A DNA stretch of 64,000 nucleotides from assembly GCA_051162045.1 (NCBI GenBank), contig JBISDI010000018.1; one strand, given 5' to 3'. The first letter of the stretch is position 1. Each line of letters opens with the position of its first letter. The position numbers were made by a program, and so were the translations under genes. The notes beneath the pieces are model-generated. The model ran no database searches, was not told the DNA's origin, and saw only the letters and a list, made by a program, of their open reading frames with translations. Below, piece after piece: positions 8,287 to 17,284 of this stretch. The DNA comes from Anaerozeibacter quisquiliarum (lineage in GTDB: Bacteria > Bacillota > Clostridia > Christensenellales > Aristaeellaceae).

Positions 8287-9456
8287 TCAGTCGATGTACA
8301 GAATCGTGCTGCTCTTGATCGTGTTGATGCCGCCCTCCTGACTGAATAGGGGATTGCCGGCATCCATCCCGCCAAAGTACTCATACCCTCGCTTGATCGC
8401 GATATAGTTGCCCAGCATAAAGATCGGGATAAAATTCATCAGCGGGTTGATGTGGTCATGCGCCGCCGCCGGCAGCGTGCATACCGAAGGGCCTTCGATG
8501 AATTCGCTTCGATCCACGTCGGTTACCACCAGGACATTTCGATCCGACTTTTGCATCGAGCCGATCGTCTCCACCGTCCTTCCGAAGGACGCGCAGTTGC
8601 CGGACGCGACGGCCAGCGTGCCCAGCTTATCCCGGTTGGTTTGGAAGTAATCGATATGGCACCAATCCTCGGAATCGTTCAGACAGTTGAGCGAGCCGCA
8701 GAGCTCAAAGAATTTGGCCGCGCCGAAGTACGCCGTCGCGAAATCGCTCCCACCGCCCACGAAGTCATAGCCCAGATAATCCTTCCAGCGATCCGCCAAC
8801 GCGAACATCTGGTCATCCACGCGGGTAAGCACCTCTTCCGTGCACACGGCATTCACATAGCGCCGGATCTCCCTCCGCTGTGCGTCCGCCTCGTCCAGCG
8901 TGATCGCGCCAAACAGCAGTCCGGCATGCAGACCCAGCATGATCGTGGTGAAGACGGCCGTAAAGTAGGACTTGGTCTGGTCGGCAACCGAATGGATCTG
9001 GGGTCGGTCAACCTCTATCCTCAGAATATGATTCGCTTCCCGCGCCATGCGGGATTCGGGATTGCCGGTGATCGCGAGGGTAACGCAGCCCTTGGTCGTC
9101 GCGCGCCGCATCGCCTCGGTAACGCGCGCGCCGCTGCCGGAGACGCTGATTACCATGACCAGGGTCTCCTCGGGCTTCTCCGTGGGGAACACATAATGGC
9201 GGCTCACGTCGATGCATCTGAGCGCGTGATAGTCCGTATTCTTAAACATGCGGCTGCCAAATTCCTTCGTGGCCAGCGACGCCGCGTAAGAATCGCCGTT
9301 GCCGGTCACGATGACCCGCTTGATCTTGCGCAGCTTCTCATCCGGGATCGCCCTCGTGATCGCCTCGTCGGTCAATCGCGCAAGCAGTCCCTCTACAAAC
9401 GCGGGATATCCGATGAGACCGCGCTTAACCTGATTATCCCTGCCGGTAACCTTCAT
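8287..9456 (-). CDS. SIS-domain sugar isomerase/deglycase (third copy)
   Basis: A 389-residue double-SIS protein of the GlmS-isomerase/FrlB type. The first SIS loop is VIVTGNGDSYAAS, then VMVISVSGSGARVTEA marks the phosphosugar-binding Ser-rich loop. NDSEDWCHIDYF near residue 250 holds a conserved Glu and His that fit the general-base positions of this family. Start ATG 9456 is preferred over ATG 9462 because AAGGAG ends only one base before the latter. It is the last gene of the long minus-strand operon, 11 bases after the MFS gene. It is homologous to the two SIS genes at 13999 and 15144. Substrate unknown; FrlB-like deglycation of a phosphorylated Amadori product or isomerisation of an amino sugar phosphate are options. 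Confidence 0.87.
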   Translation of the reverse strand: MKVTGRDNQVKRGLIGYPAFVEGLLARLTDEAITRAIPDEKLRKIKRVIVTGNGDSYAASLATKEFGSRMFKNTDYHALRCIDVSRHYVFPTEKPEETLVMVISVSGSGARVTEAMRRATTKGCVTLAITGNPESRMAREANHILRIEVDRPQIHSVADQTKSYFTAVFTTIMLGLHAGLLFGAITLDEADAQRREIRRYVNAVCTEEVLTRVDDQMFALADRWKDYLGYDFVGGGSDFATAYFGAAKFFELCGSLNCLNDSEDWCHIDYFQTNRDKLGTLAVASGNCASFGRTVETIGSMQKSDRNVLVVTDVDRSEFIEGPSVCTLPAAAHDHINPLMNFIPIFMLGNYIAIKRGYEYFGGMDAGNPLFSQEGGINTIKSSTILYID

Positions 9457-9467
9457 TGCCATACTCC

Positions 9468-10748
9468 TTATGCCGCCTCCGCCTCCGGATGCGGATGCTG
9501 CTGTCTGTATTTACGGCCCATGTCCATCGCGATCGAGCCGATGACGAACGCGGCCACGAAGAGCGCGATGGCCATGATAAACGCGCCCTTGAAGGAACCC
9601 AGCTTGTCATAGAACAAGCCGATCGAGGAATACAGCCCGCCGCCGATCAGGCTGTTCGCCATCATCATCAAGGCCCAAATGTCCGAATAGTGGCGGCCCC
9701 CCACGATGCCGCGGGCCAGCAGCGGACACTGCACACTGTACATGCTCATGCCCAGCCCCACGATGAACGACGAAAGATACGCATAGTTCGGATTCTGATC
9801 GCTCAGGAACATCAGCAAGAAGCCGGCGGTGGTGGTGACCGCGCCCCACAAAAGCCCCGCCTTGACACCGAATCTGTCGTTGATCCAACCGAGGATCAGA
9901 CTGCACAGAATGCCGCCGAAGCTCATAAACATCCCGACGCGCGCGCCGAAGTTGATGCTCTGGCCCAGTTCCATGGTGACGAAGGGCGCGACGTAGCCGG
10001 ATACGCCGCTGCCATAGCTGTAGAAAATGCAGGCGATCCAAGCGATGTACACCATGGGCAGGCGGAACGCCTGCCGACGGGTCAGGCCCCACTCGGAGGC
10101 CGCAACCGCGGCATTCTGATTGGACGGGATCTCCTCGTCCGCGCCATACGGTTCGCAGCCCACCTCGGCGGGGCTTTTGATTATCAGGAAGACGGCCGGG
10201 ATCGTGATGACCGCCGCCATGCCGGCCAGGATCAAGTAGGCGGTTCGCCAGCCAAAGTGGGTAATCAGTTGAGCGGACAGCAGACCGTAACCGATGGCCG
10301 CCGCGCTGCCGATGGCGATGATGATGCCCAGCACCGTGCCGGTCTTCTTTTTGAACCACATATTCACCACGATGGGAATCGCGACGAAGCCCGTGAAAGC
10401 CCCCGCGCCGCCGGTGAGCGCGCCGGAGAGATAGAACATGTACACGTTGCGATAGGTCGACATCAGTCCTAGGCCGATCACCTCCAACACGGAAGCGATG
10501 CCCATGACGATGCCGATGCGCTTGGTGGTAAGGAGGCGGGAGGCCGTCGTATAGAGCAGCGCCATGGAAATGGCGTTGATGCTGATCGTCATGGTAAACT
10601 CGCTGACCTGGCATCCGAGTTCCTTGACCACCGGCGTGACGAAGTTGCCCGTCATGGAGTACACCGCGCCGCCTGCACCGAGCTTCATGAGAATGCACGC
10701 GACGACGATCATCCACGCGTAGTGCATCTTTTGACCTTTGTACTTCAT
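9468..10748 (-). CDS. MFS transporter, OFA/monocarboxylate-type
   Basis: A 426-residue, 12-helix major facilitator. The loop between helices 2 and 3 is degenerate, and helix-rich blocks such as GYGLLSAQLITHFGWRTAYL and ALMMMANSLIGGGLYSSIGL match the oxalate/formate antiporter (OFA) group. GAGGGAA lies about 9 bases before ATG 10748. It follows the small membrane protein gene by 22 bases, so the two may work together. With an ABC importer at the head of the operon, this carrier could export a waste acid or take up a second substrate; direction cannot be read from sequence. Confidence 0.88.
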   Translation of the reverse strand: MKYKGQKMHYAWMIVVACILMKLGAGGAVYSMTGNFVTPVVKELGCQVSEFTMTISINAISMALLYTTASRLLTTKRIGIVMGIASVLEVIGLGLMSTYRNVYMFYLSGALTGGAGAFTGFVAIPIVVNMWFKKKTGTVLGIIIAIGSAAAIGYGLLSAQLITHFGWRTAYLILAGMAAVITIPAVFLIIKSPAEVGCEPYGADEEIPSNQNAAVAASEWGLTRRQAFRLPMVYIAWIACIFYSYGSGVSGYVAPFVTMELGQSINFGARVGMFMSFGGILCSLILGWINDRFGVKAGLLWGAVTTTAGFLLMFLSDQNPNYAYLSSFIVGLGMSMYSVQCPLLARGIVGGRHYSDIWALMMMANSLIGGGLYSSIGLFYDKLGSFKGAFIMAIALFVAAFVIGSIAMDMGRKYRQQHPHPEAEAA

Positions 10749-10770
10749 GGTATCATTCCCTCGATTCGTT

Positions 10771-11187
10771 TCAATCCAAACCCGCCTCTATAAACCTGTC
10801 AAACGACGCGCCTATGTACTTGGTGAACGCCGCCTTATATTCCGGCGTATGCAGTCCCTCCACCGCCATGAACAGGTAATGGAAGAGGACGAATACGATC
10901 ATCAACCCTACCAGCGAACGCATGGCCCGGCGATCCTTGAAAAAGGGCAATTTCCCCCGCATCGGCGTATCAGACAGGAAAATCGCCGGGCTCAGCATCC
11001 ACACAAACAGCACAAACGACGACAGCTTCACGACGGCCGCGTCCCATGCGCCGGCGGGAATCAGCGGGGGCGTGGTCATCGCGATCACGAGGAACGCGGC
11101 GCACGCAAGATAATAGATGAGCGCGACGCCGCTCTTCCATGGGGTGCCGCTTCGGAACCCCCATATGTTCTTCCTCGTGATTTTCAT
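10771..11187 (-). CDS. Small membrane protein of unknown function
   Basis: I do not recognise a family. The 138-residue product has a basic start (MKITRKNIWGF), three hydrophobic segments at about residues 18-40, 48-70 and 88-112, and a C-terminal soluble tail of about 25 residues ending in FDRFIEAGLD. AGGGGG lies 9 bases before ATG 11187; the frame is open further upstream but would run into the BtpA gene. It sits between the BtpA gene and the MFS gene with short gaps, so it is part of the operon. A helper subunit of the MFS carrier is possible but is a guess. Confidence 0.6.
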   Translation of the reverse strand: MKITRKNIWGFRSGTPWKSGVALIYYLACAAFLVIAMTTPPLIPAGAWDAAVVKLSSFVLFVWMLSPAIFLSDTPMRGKLPFFKDRRAMRSLVGLMIVFVLFHYLFMAVEGLHTPEYKAAFTKYIGASFDRFIEAGLD

Positions 11188-11216
11188 TCGCCCATACCCC
11201 CTGCGCGCCGATATGA

Positions 11217-12038
11217 TTACCGCGCGGCCAATTCCTCTTCCAGCGCCCGGACATTCCGGACATAGTCGGAAACGATGGACCCGATGATGGGGCCGCCCCA
11301 CTTGCCGCCTTCAAAGGCGGTGCCGACCAGCGCCCCGTCCGCGTACCTGAGCCGGTCCTTGCAGTTGTCCGCATCGGTGCCGCCGCCGAGAATCACCGGG
11401 ATGTTGCCGGCCGCCTTGACATCCTTGACCAGGCGCTCGTTCTGCTCAAAGTCGCGACTGCACACCTCAACGGCGTTCGCGCCGAGGTGCATCGAGGTGC
11501 GGGCCAGCGACTTGACATTTTCCGAGCTGTACTCGCCCACATGGTGATAGCCGGAGATTTCGGCCAGCATGCCGATGTCCATCGCCTCGATCTTCCTGCG
11601 GTATTCGGCGACCTTCAAGGGATTCGCTTCGATCATGCCGAACATGGATTCGGTGTTGCCAGCCAGGGCGGTGCACCGGGTAAAGACCGCGCCGGCAGTC
11701 TTACAGACGGCCAGGGACGGAGTAATGCAGTTCCACATGATTTGAGCGCCGACCAGGAAATCATCGCCCACGGCGTCGCGTACGCGGGCGGTGACGGCCG
11801 CCAGGCCGGCCACGCGGGCGTAGTCGGTATCGTCGGTGCTCGGGTAATACACATCGACGGTTTGGATCAGGCCGCCGTCTGCGCCGTTCTTTTTCAGCGT
11901 CAGGCAATCCTCGATGGCTTTCTTGGTCATCTTGTCCAGATTTCCATCCTGATAAAGGGGCGTTCCCAGCATCGGAACCAGATGCACGAGGCCGATGACC
12001 AGCTTCTTTCCGTTCAGATTGTCAAAACAAGTCGCCAT
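11217..12038 (-). CDS. BtpA/SgcQ-family protein
   Basis: A 273-residue TIM-barrel protein of the BtpA/SgcQ family. Recognisable blocks are VIGLVHLVPMLGTPLY at the N-terminus, NGADGGLIQ, ISGYHHVGEYS and the C-terminal PVILGGGTDADN with DGALVGTAF, which resembles a phosphate-binding GG loop. BtpA was named from cyanobacterial photosystem I biogenesis; SgcQ is in a sugar-PTS operon of E. coli. No reaction is firmly established, but in heterotrophs the gene travels with sugar kinases and transporters, as here. GGAAGGAACGACT precedes ATG 12038. The next gene upstream is a PfkB-fold protein, 41 bases away. Confidence 0.88.
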   Translation of the reverse strand: MATCFDNLNGKKLVIGLVHLVPMLGTPLYQDGNLDKMTKKAIEDCLTLKKNGADGGLIQTVDVYYPSTDDTDYARVAGLAAVTARVRDAVGDDFLVGAQIMWNCITPSLAVCKTAGAVFTRCTALAGNTESMFGMIEANPLKVAEYRRKIEAMDIGMLAEISGYHHVGEYSSENVKSLARTSMHLGANAVEVCSRDFEQNERLVKDVKAAGNIPVILGGGTDADNCKDRLRYADGALVGTAFEGGKWGGPIIGSIVSDYVRNVRALEEELAAR

Positions 12039-12079
12039 AGTCGTTCCTTCCTCCATGATGCATGATCGATAAGCTGCGC

Positions 12080-13045
12080 TTATCTTTTGTATTGCGCGTA
12101 CAGCGCCTCGGCAAGCCGGTAGGATTCCTCCCGGATCGCGGCGAAATCGGGGACCACGCCGTACTGGCGGATGTTCTGGCCGGACGCCACATTGGCCATA
12201 ATGCCCACCATCAGGGGATCCTTTCCCTCCGCATAGGCATACAGCGCGGAGCCGGTGGACGTGTTCCCGCAACCGGTGGGATCCACCACGGGGCCGGGGG
12301 CGGGCGGCAAATAGATCGCGTCGTTTGCGGTGACGACATACAGCCCGCGATCGCCCACGCGGAAGAGGGTCATGTCCACCTCAAGCGCCTGAAGCCCCGC
12401 AATGCAAGCCTCGTCCCCTTCGCATTCAAAGAGGTTCTGCGCCTCCCCGATGTTGATGCTGAAAATGTCCACGGCGTCCCGGCAAATCTCCCGGATATCC
12501 TGAAGATAGTGCTTGAAGGCCCAGGGCGCTTCGATCTCCCACATCAGCTTGAAACCATCGCGTTGTTTGATGGCGGTCAGCTTCTTCCAGAAGGTCCGGT
12601 CGGCGTTTTGCGCGACATATACGCCCTTGACGCCAGCTTTCTTGGTAAAGGCCTCGATCTGCTCGGGGCTGGTCTTCATGTAGCCGAAGTCCTGCCATGC
12701 GTCGTTCTTGAGCCAGCGCTCCTCCTCGCCTACTTCCTCGTCCGGGGGATACGCGGCATATGCGCCGCTCTTATCTATGAAGCGCATGATGGAATGGTTG
12801 CACCGGTCGCAGACGACCTTGTAACCCGCCGTCTCGACGCGGTTCAACTCGATCCACGGCGCAAACAGGGGCTCGTAGTCCGCGCCGACGTTGCTGCACT
12901 GCATGACGCTGTCCGTCCAGATCCGCACGCCGCTGTAGGCAAAGGTGGCGGGCCCGCCGATGTTCTCGCGCCCGGACTCGGAAGCGTCCAGGAAGATGAC
13001 CTTGTCCAACATCACATTGCCCGCTATAACATAATCGTAACGCAT
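12080..13045 (-). CDS. PfkB-fold carbohydrate kinase-like protein B (GCGN motif)
   Basis: A 321-residue protein of the ribokinase/PfkB fold. The N-terminal AGNVMLD and ENIGGPATFAYSG strand-turn (GG motif) and the C-terminal DPTGCGNTSTGSALYAY (anion hole/second PfkB signature) identify it. In active PfkB kinases this reads D-T/P-T-G-A-G-D, with the last Asp as catalytic base; here that position is Asn261. The adjacent paralogue has the same change. Either the enzyme uses another base or it has lost or changed activity. AAGGAG about 10 bases before ATG 13045 lies inside the end of the upstream gene (3-base gap), so translation is coupled. Confidence 0.85.
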   Translation of the reverse strand: MRYDYVIAGNVMLDKVIFLDASESGRENIGGPATFAYSGVRIWTDSVMQCSNVGADYEPLFAPWIELNRVETAGYKVVCDRCNHSIMRFIDKSGAYAAYPPDEEVGEEERWLKNDAWQDFGYMKTSPEQIEAFTKKAGVKGVYVAQNADRTFWKKLTAIKQRDGFKLMWEIEAPWAFKHYLQDIREICRDAVDIFSINIGEAQNLFECEGDEACIAGLQALEVDMTLFRVGDRGLYVVTANDAIYLPPAPGPVVDPTGCGNTSTGSALYAYAEGKDPLMVGIMANVASGQNIRQYGVVPDFAAIREESYRLAEALYAQYKR

Positions 13046-13048
13046 CGT

Positions 13049-13978
13049 TCAGCGCTCCTTGTACAATGTCTCCGCCTGCCTCAGGCATTCCTCCCGGATC
13101 GAGTCAAACTCGGGAATCACGCCGTACTGCATGATGTTTCGGGCGGAAGCGATGTTGGCCATGATACCCACCATCCTCGGGTCTTTCCCCTCGGCATAGG
13201 CGTATAACGCGCCGCCCGTGGAGCTGTTGCCGCAGCCCAAAGTGTCCCGAACCGGGCCGGGCACCGGCGGCAGATGGATGGCGTCGTTTGCGGTGACGAC
13301 ATACAGCCCGCGTTCGCCGACCCGGAAGAGCGTCATGTCGACCGGCAGGGTTTGTAGGCCCTTTATGCAGTCCTCGTCGCGCTCGCAGTCAAAGAGCTTG
13401 CGCGTCTCGTCCAGATTGATGCTGAAGATGTCGGCATACCGGCAGGTATCCGTCACCATATCGAGGTATTGCCTTTCCGCCCAGGTCCCCTCGATTTCCC
13501 ACATGAGCTTGAAGCCGTCGCGCGCCTTGATCTCGCCCAGCTTCTTCCAGAAGACGCCGTCGCAGTTCTGGGCGATGTAGACCCCCTTGACCCCGCCGTC
13601 CTTCGTAAATTCGCCGATGTCCTCGGGCGTGGTCTTCATAAACCCCAGATCCTGCCAGGCGTCCAGGTTGTGCCGGTCAAATGTCTTGGGCCTCGGGACG
13701 CCATAGGCGTGCATAAAGCCGTACGTGTGATTCGATCGGTCGCAGACCACCTTAAACCCCTTCGATTCCACGCGGTTGCGCTCCATCCAGGGCTTGAACA
13801 GCGGCTCGTAATCCGCGCCGACGCGGCTCACCTGCATCACGCTGTCCGTCCAGATGCGGATACCGGTATAGGCAAAGGTCGCGGGACCGCCGATGAACTC
13901 CTCGCAGCCATAGCCGGCGTTCAGATAGTCCTTGCTGTCCAACATCACATTGCCGGCGCATATGTACTCATACTTCAT
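13049..13978 (-). CDS. PfkB-fold carbohydrate kinase-like protein A (GCGN motif)
   Basis: A 309-residue tandem paralogue of the 12080 gene, with much of the sequence identical (for example RIWTDSVMQ, GADYEPLF, DGFKLMWEIE, GLYVVTANDAI, ALYAYAEGKDP). The second PfkB signature is DTLGCGNSSTG, again with Asn (residue 251) where the catalytic Asp is expected. The start is ATG 13978, with GAGGTAG upstream; extending the frame further would overlap the SIS gene. It lies 20 bases after that SIS gene and 3 bases before paralogue B, which suggests a stable tandem duplication, perhaps a heterodimer. Confidence 0.85.
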   Translation of the reverse strand: MKYEYICAGNVMLDSKDYLNAGYGCEEFIGGPATFAYTGIRIWTDSVMQVSRVGADYEPLFKPWMERNRVESKGFKVVCDRSNHTYGFMHAYGVPRPKTFDRHNLDAWQDLGFMKTTPEDIGEFTKDGGVKGVYIAQNCDGVFWKKLGEIKARDGFKLMWEIEGTWAERQYLDMVTDTCRYADIFSINLDETRKLFDCERDEDCIKGLQTLPVDMTLFRVGERGLYVVTANDAIHLPPVPGPVRDTLGCGNSSTGGALYAYAEGKDPRMVGIMANIASARNIMQYGVIPEFDSIREECLRQAETLYKER

Positions 13979-13998
13979 AGCCGATACTACCTCGCCCG

Positions 13999-15129
13999 TC
14001 ATAGGATCACGATGGGATTGTCCCCGAGCGTCATGCTGGGGAAGGAGCCGCCGCCCCGGAAGAAGGGCTCGCCGATGGTCGCTGCGCGATAGCTGGCCAG
14101 GATCGACGCCGGGATAAAGGCAAGCAGCGGCAGCAGGAAGCCGTACCCGGCGGGCGGAACCGGCATCGGGCAATGGGTGACCTTTTCGGTGATGCCGAGC
14201 TCGCCCGGCCCCTTGTCGCTGAAGAGGATCACGTCGCGTTTTCCGCGCCCTGCCTGGCTGTTGACGGTGTCGGCGATCCGATCCACATTCGCCTCATAAG
14301 AGGCGATGATCGCCATCTCGCCGATGTCCTCGCCGGGGTACATCAGGCTGTTTACATGGAAGTAATTCTCGCTGTCGATGACCGAGCACACATCGCCCGA
14401 CAGCTCGGCAAACTTCGCCGCAATGAACTTGCCGCAGAAGAACATGGGGCCGTCCGCCGTGACCTCGAAGACCTTCTTTTGTTTCCAGGCGACGGCCGTT
14501 TTAAAGCAGATGTCGTCGATGGCCCCGATCTGTGCAAAGAATGCATCCTTGTAGGCGGCGACCTGCTCCTTCAGATCCTGGAGATGCGCCTTCCCGGTTC
14601 GGATCTCGGCCATGGCCGCCGCCATGACGTAGAGGGAGATCATGGAAACATAGTAGGTGCGCAGGCCCGAGACATTGTCCCCGGCGGGGGTATTGGTGTG
14701 ATAGAGCAGCTTCGCCGTCTTGGCCGCCCGGGACTTGGCGGCATCCGTGAGCGCGATCGTAACGCAGCCGTGCCGGTTGCCGCGCTCGAGGATCTCGGCA
14801 ATGCGGGCCGGGCTTCCGGAGACGCTCAGCGCCACGACGACGGTGTCCGGTTCGTTGTCCGCAAAATCCACGTAGCGTCCGGCCTCGATGCCGGTGGGCG
14901 TTTCGTATTCCACATCGGGCAGATACTTCGCAAACGCCGCTCTCGCCTCCGCCGCCGCAAGAAAGGAATCCCCGCATCCGGTGGCCACGATGCGCTTCAC
15001 GCGCTTGACCGTCTCGTTCGGGAGAAGCCCGTGAAAAGAAGCGACCGACCGTTCGAACTGCACCATGCTCAGCGCTTCGACATCCAAACATTGCATGCGC
15101 AGGGTATTGTTAAAGTCATTCTTTTGCAT
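13999..15129 (-). CDS. SIS-domain sugar isomerase/deglycase (second copy)
   Basis: A 376-residue double-SIS protein. The first domain has RIVATGCGDSFLAAA and VVALSVSGSPARIAEILERG; the family Glu/His block reads DSENYFHVNSL, so it is the most divergent of the three copies there (the other two have DSEDWCHI). AACGGAGGGAAAGCG precedes ATG 15129; an upstream in-frame ATG (15156) has no ribosome site. It lies 14 bases after the first SIS gene and 20 bases before the first PfkB gene. Role: isomerisation or deglycation of a phosphorylated sugar, inferred from the fold and context. Confidence 0.86.
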   Translation of the reverse strand: MQKNDFNNTLRMQCLDVEALSMVQFERSVASFHGLLPNETVKRVKRIVATGCGDSFLAAAEARAAFAKYLPDVEYETPTGIEAGRYVDFADNEPDTVVVALSVSGSPARIAEILERGNRHGCVTIALTDAAKSRAAKTAKLLYHTNTPAGDNVSGLRTYYVSMISLYVMAAAMAEIRTGKAHLQDLKEQVAAYKDAFFAQIGAIDDICFKTAVAWKQKKVFEVTADGPMFFCGKFIAAKFAELSGDVCSVIDSENYFHVNSLMYPGEDIGEMAIIASYEANVDRIADTVNSQAGRGKRDVILFSDKGPGELGITEKVTHCPMPVPPAGYGFLLPLLAFIPASILASYRAATIGEPFFRGGGSFPSMTLGDNPIVIL

Positions 15130-15143
15130 TCGCTTTCCCTCCG

Positions 15144-16280
15144 TTACATGTTCCATTTCTGCGTTCTGAAGTCATAACGGCCGACGAAAAACAGCTTGCC
15201 GGCGACGGCCGCGACGTAGGCGCTCAGCATGGAGCCCGGGGCGAAATCGACCATCGGCATCAGCCAGGTCTCCGGCGCGGCGGGGATTGTACAAACGGCG
15301 GCTTCCGCGGGGAATTGGGACGCGTCGGCATCCGTCACGACCAACGTGGGCCTGCCCACGGCGACGGCGGATCGAATGCTGTAGACCATCCGGTCAAAGT
15401 CCGCGGCCCTGGAATTTACCATGAAGATGGTGCCGATGTTTTTCGGATCCCTCATGAAGTAGTTGATGTGACACCAATCCTCGGAATCGGCATGGGTGCA
15501 GTGTACGCCGGCGCATTCGATGAACTTTTCCTCCACAAATTGCGCGGAGAAGCCCTCGTCCCAGTCGCCCACCACTTCAAACTTTTCATAGTGCTTCCAC
15601 GTCTTGGAAAGCTCGAACATCTGATCGTCGATGCGGTCGTAGTGCGCCATGAACGCCTTGGTGTGGGCCACGATGCCGCGCTTGACCTCCTCAAAGCGCG
15701 CGTCGGTGATGTGGCCCTGCATCAGGCCAATGTACGCGCCCAGGGCCGTGATGGCGATCATGCTGGCGAAGTAGGAACGCAGCCCCGGGGAGTTGCATCC
15801 GGGCGGCGTCTCCACGTGATACATGTACTTCGCAGCCTTCGCGCCCTTCGAATCCGGGTTGTTGGAAATCAGCATGGAACCCACATTCAACGCATTGCCC
15901 TTGGCGAGGATCTCCACGATCCGATCCGATCCGCCGCTGGCGCTGACTGCGATGACCAGCGTTTCTTCGTTCGTGCAATTCTTCAGGACCTCCCGCTCGT
16001 CATAGAACCGGCAGAAATCCATGGGATCGGGAACCGCCACCTGCCCAAGGCCGCTGTGCAGCCGGAACGCCGGCAGCATGGCTCCGGCGGCGGAGTAGGA
16101 GTCGCCGCAACCGGTGATAATTACGCGTTTGAGGTTTTTATATGCGCGCTCATCCAACAGCGCCGAGAGCTTCTTGCGGTCAAAGCACTTTTCGGTCTGC
16201 ACCTCCGCCAGCCCGCGCAGATCCTCGATCTGCAACCCAATGGTGTTGTAGTAATCCGCCTTGTTCAAAGCATTCACCAC
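15144..16280 (-). CDS. SIS-domain sugar isomerase/deglycase (first copy)
   Basis: A double-SIS protein of about 378 residues. Motifs are RVIITGCGDSYSAAG, VIAVSASGGSDRIVEIL and HADSEDWCHINYF with the conserved Glu and His. The start is unclear: GTG at 16280 or 16277 are in frame, but the AAGGAG site (16285-16280) overlaps the first and sits 2 bases from the second; a TTG at 16268 would have normal spacing. The gene follows the second ABC permease by 30 bases, which links the isomerases to the imported solute. Two homologues follow in the same operon. Confidence 0.85.
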   Translation of the reverse strand: MVNALNKADYYNTIGLQIEDLRGLAEVQTEKCFDRKKLSALLDERAYKNLKRVIITGCGDSYSAAGAMLPAFRLHSGLGQVAVPDPMDFCRFYDEREVLKNCTNEETLVIAVSASGGSDRIVEILAKGNALNVGSMLISNNPDSKGAKAAKYMYHVETPPGCNSPGLRSYFASMIAITALGAYIGLMQGHITDARFEEVKRGIVAHTKAFMAHYDRIDDQMFELSKTWKHYEKFEVVGDWDEGFSAQFVEEKFIECAGVHCTHADSEDWCHINYFMRDPKNIGTIFMVNSRAADFDRMVYSIRSAVAVGRPTLVVTDADASQFPAEAAVCTIPAAPETWLMPMVDFAPGSMLSAYVAAVAGKLFFVGRYDFRTQKWNM

Positions 16281-16310
16281 TCCTTCAAAACATCACGCGG
16301 TAATTTGGAA

Positions 16311-17270
16311 TCACCTGTCCCGGTCGCGGCCCTCCAGCTTGGCCAACTGCTGTGCCTTCTTCTTCAGGCGCCGCCCCTCCGCCCCGGAACGGTATCCGGA
16401 AATGATTAGATAGATGACCGTGGAAAGGAGGAACGGGATGCTCATGAGCAGGTAGGAATCGTTGATTACAGGCTGCAGGTAATTCGAAATGGCATAGGCC
16501 AGGCCAAACACGAAGCTCATGACCAGCGCGCCGAACGGCTGGGAATTGCCGATGGTATCGGCGGCCATGCCGATGAAACCGCGGCTGCCGGTTAAACCCT
16601 TGGAGAAGAAGTTCTGATAGCCCATGGACAGATACATGCCGCCAAATGCGCCGACCGCGGCGGCGATCAGGAACGCGATGGTGTATATCTTCTTTGTGTT
16701 GATGCCTACGGATTCGGCGGCCTGGGGGTTCTGCCCGATCGCCCGCATCCTGAGGCCCAGCTTGGTGCGGAACAGCAGGAACCATACGGCGACCGTCATC
16801 AAGATAGCCAGGTAGGTAAACACATTGTGGCCGGACAGAATACTCCCCAGTATGGGAATATCCTTGATGAGCGGTATGTCGATGTTCCCCAGCGCCAGAC
16901 CGTTGATCGCGCCCGCGGTATTGGCCTTCGTGCCCGTCAACACCCACATGACGAACACCACGCCGCCGCCCAGGGCCATGTTCATGGAGATGGACATCAG
17001 GTAGAGGTCGACCTTCATTACAAAGGCCGCGAAACAGAGGATTAAGGTGATAAGCATGGACATGAGCATGCCGCAGAGGATGCCGATCCACACATTCTGG
17101 AACATCGCGCTGAAAATGACGCCGGACAGCGACGCCACCAGCATCATGCTTTCACCGGCCATGTTCAAAAGACCGGCCTGCGCGGAAATGGTGGAGCAGA
17201 TGGCCACAAAGATGATCGGCGTCGAAATGCGAATCACCGAGTATAGGAAGTTGGAAATATACTCTAACAC
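16311..17270 (-). CDS. BMP/nucleoside-type ABC importer permease (YufQ/NupQ-like)
   Basis: A 319-residue inner-membrane permease with about 9-10 hydrophobic segments, of the family that pairs with BMP binding proteins. Signatures are AICSTISAQAGLLNMAGESMMLV near residue 25 and AIGQNPQAAESVGINTKK near 190 (the coupling EAA-like loop). The start is GTG 17270, with a full AAGGAGGTG about 9 bases upstream. The gene follows the first permease by 14 bases. The C-terminal tail is rich in Lys and Arg. Together with the 17285 permease it forms the heterodimeric channel. Confidence 0.9.
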   Translation of the reverse strand: MLEYISNFLYSVIRISTPIIFVAICSTISAQAGLLNMAGESMMLVASLSGVIFSAMFQNVWIGILCGMLMSMLITLILCFAAFVMKVDLYLMSISMNMALGGGVVFVMWVLTGTKANTAGAINGLALGNIDIPLIKDIPILGSILSGHNVFTYLAILMTVAVWFLLFRTKLGLRMRAIGQNPQAAESVGINTKKIYTIAFLIAAAVGAFGGMYLSMGYQNFFSKGLTGSRGFIGMAADTIGNSQPFGALVMSFVFGLAYAISNYLQPVINDSYLLMSIPFLLSTVIYLIISGYRSGAEGRRLKKKAQQLAKLEGRDRDR

Positions 17271-17284
17271 TTGCTCACACCTCC

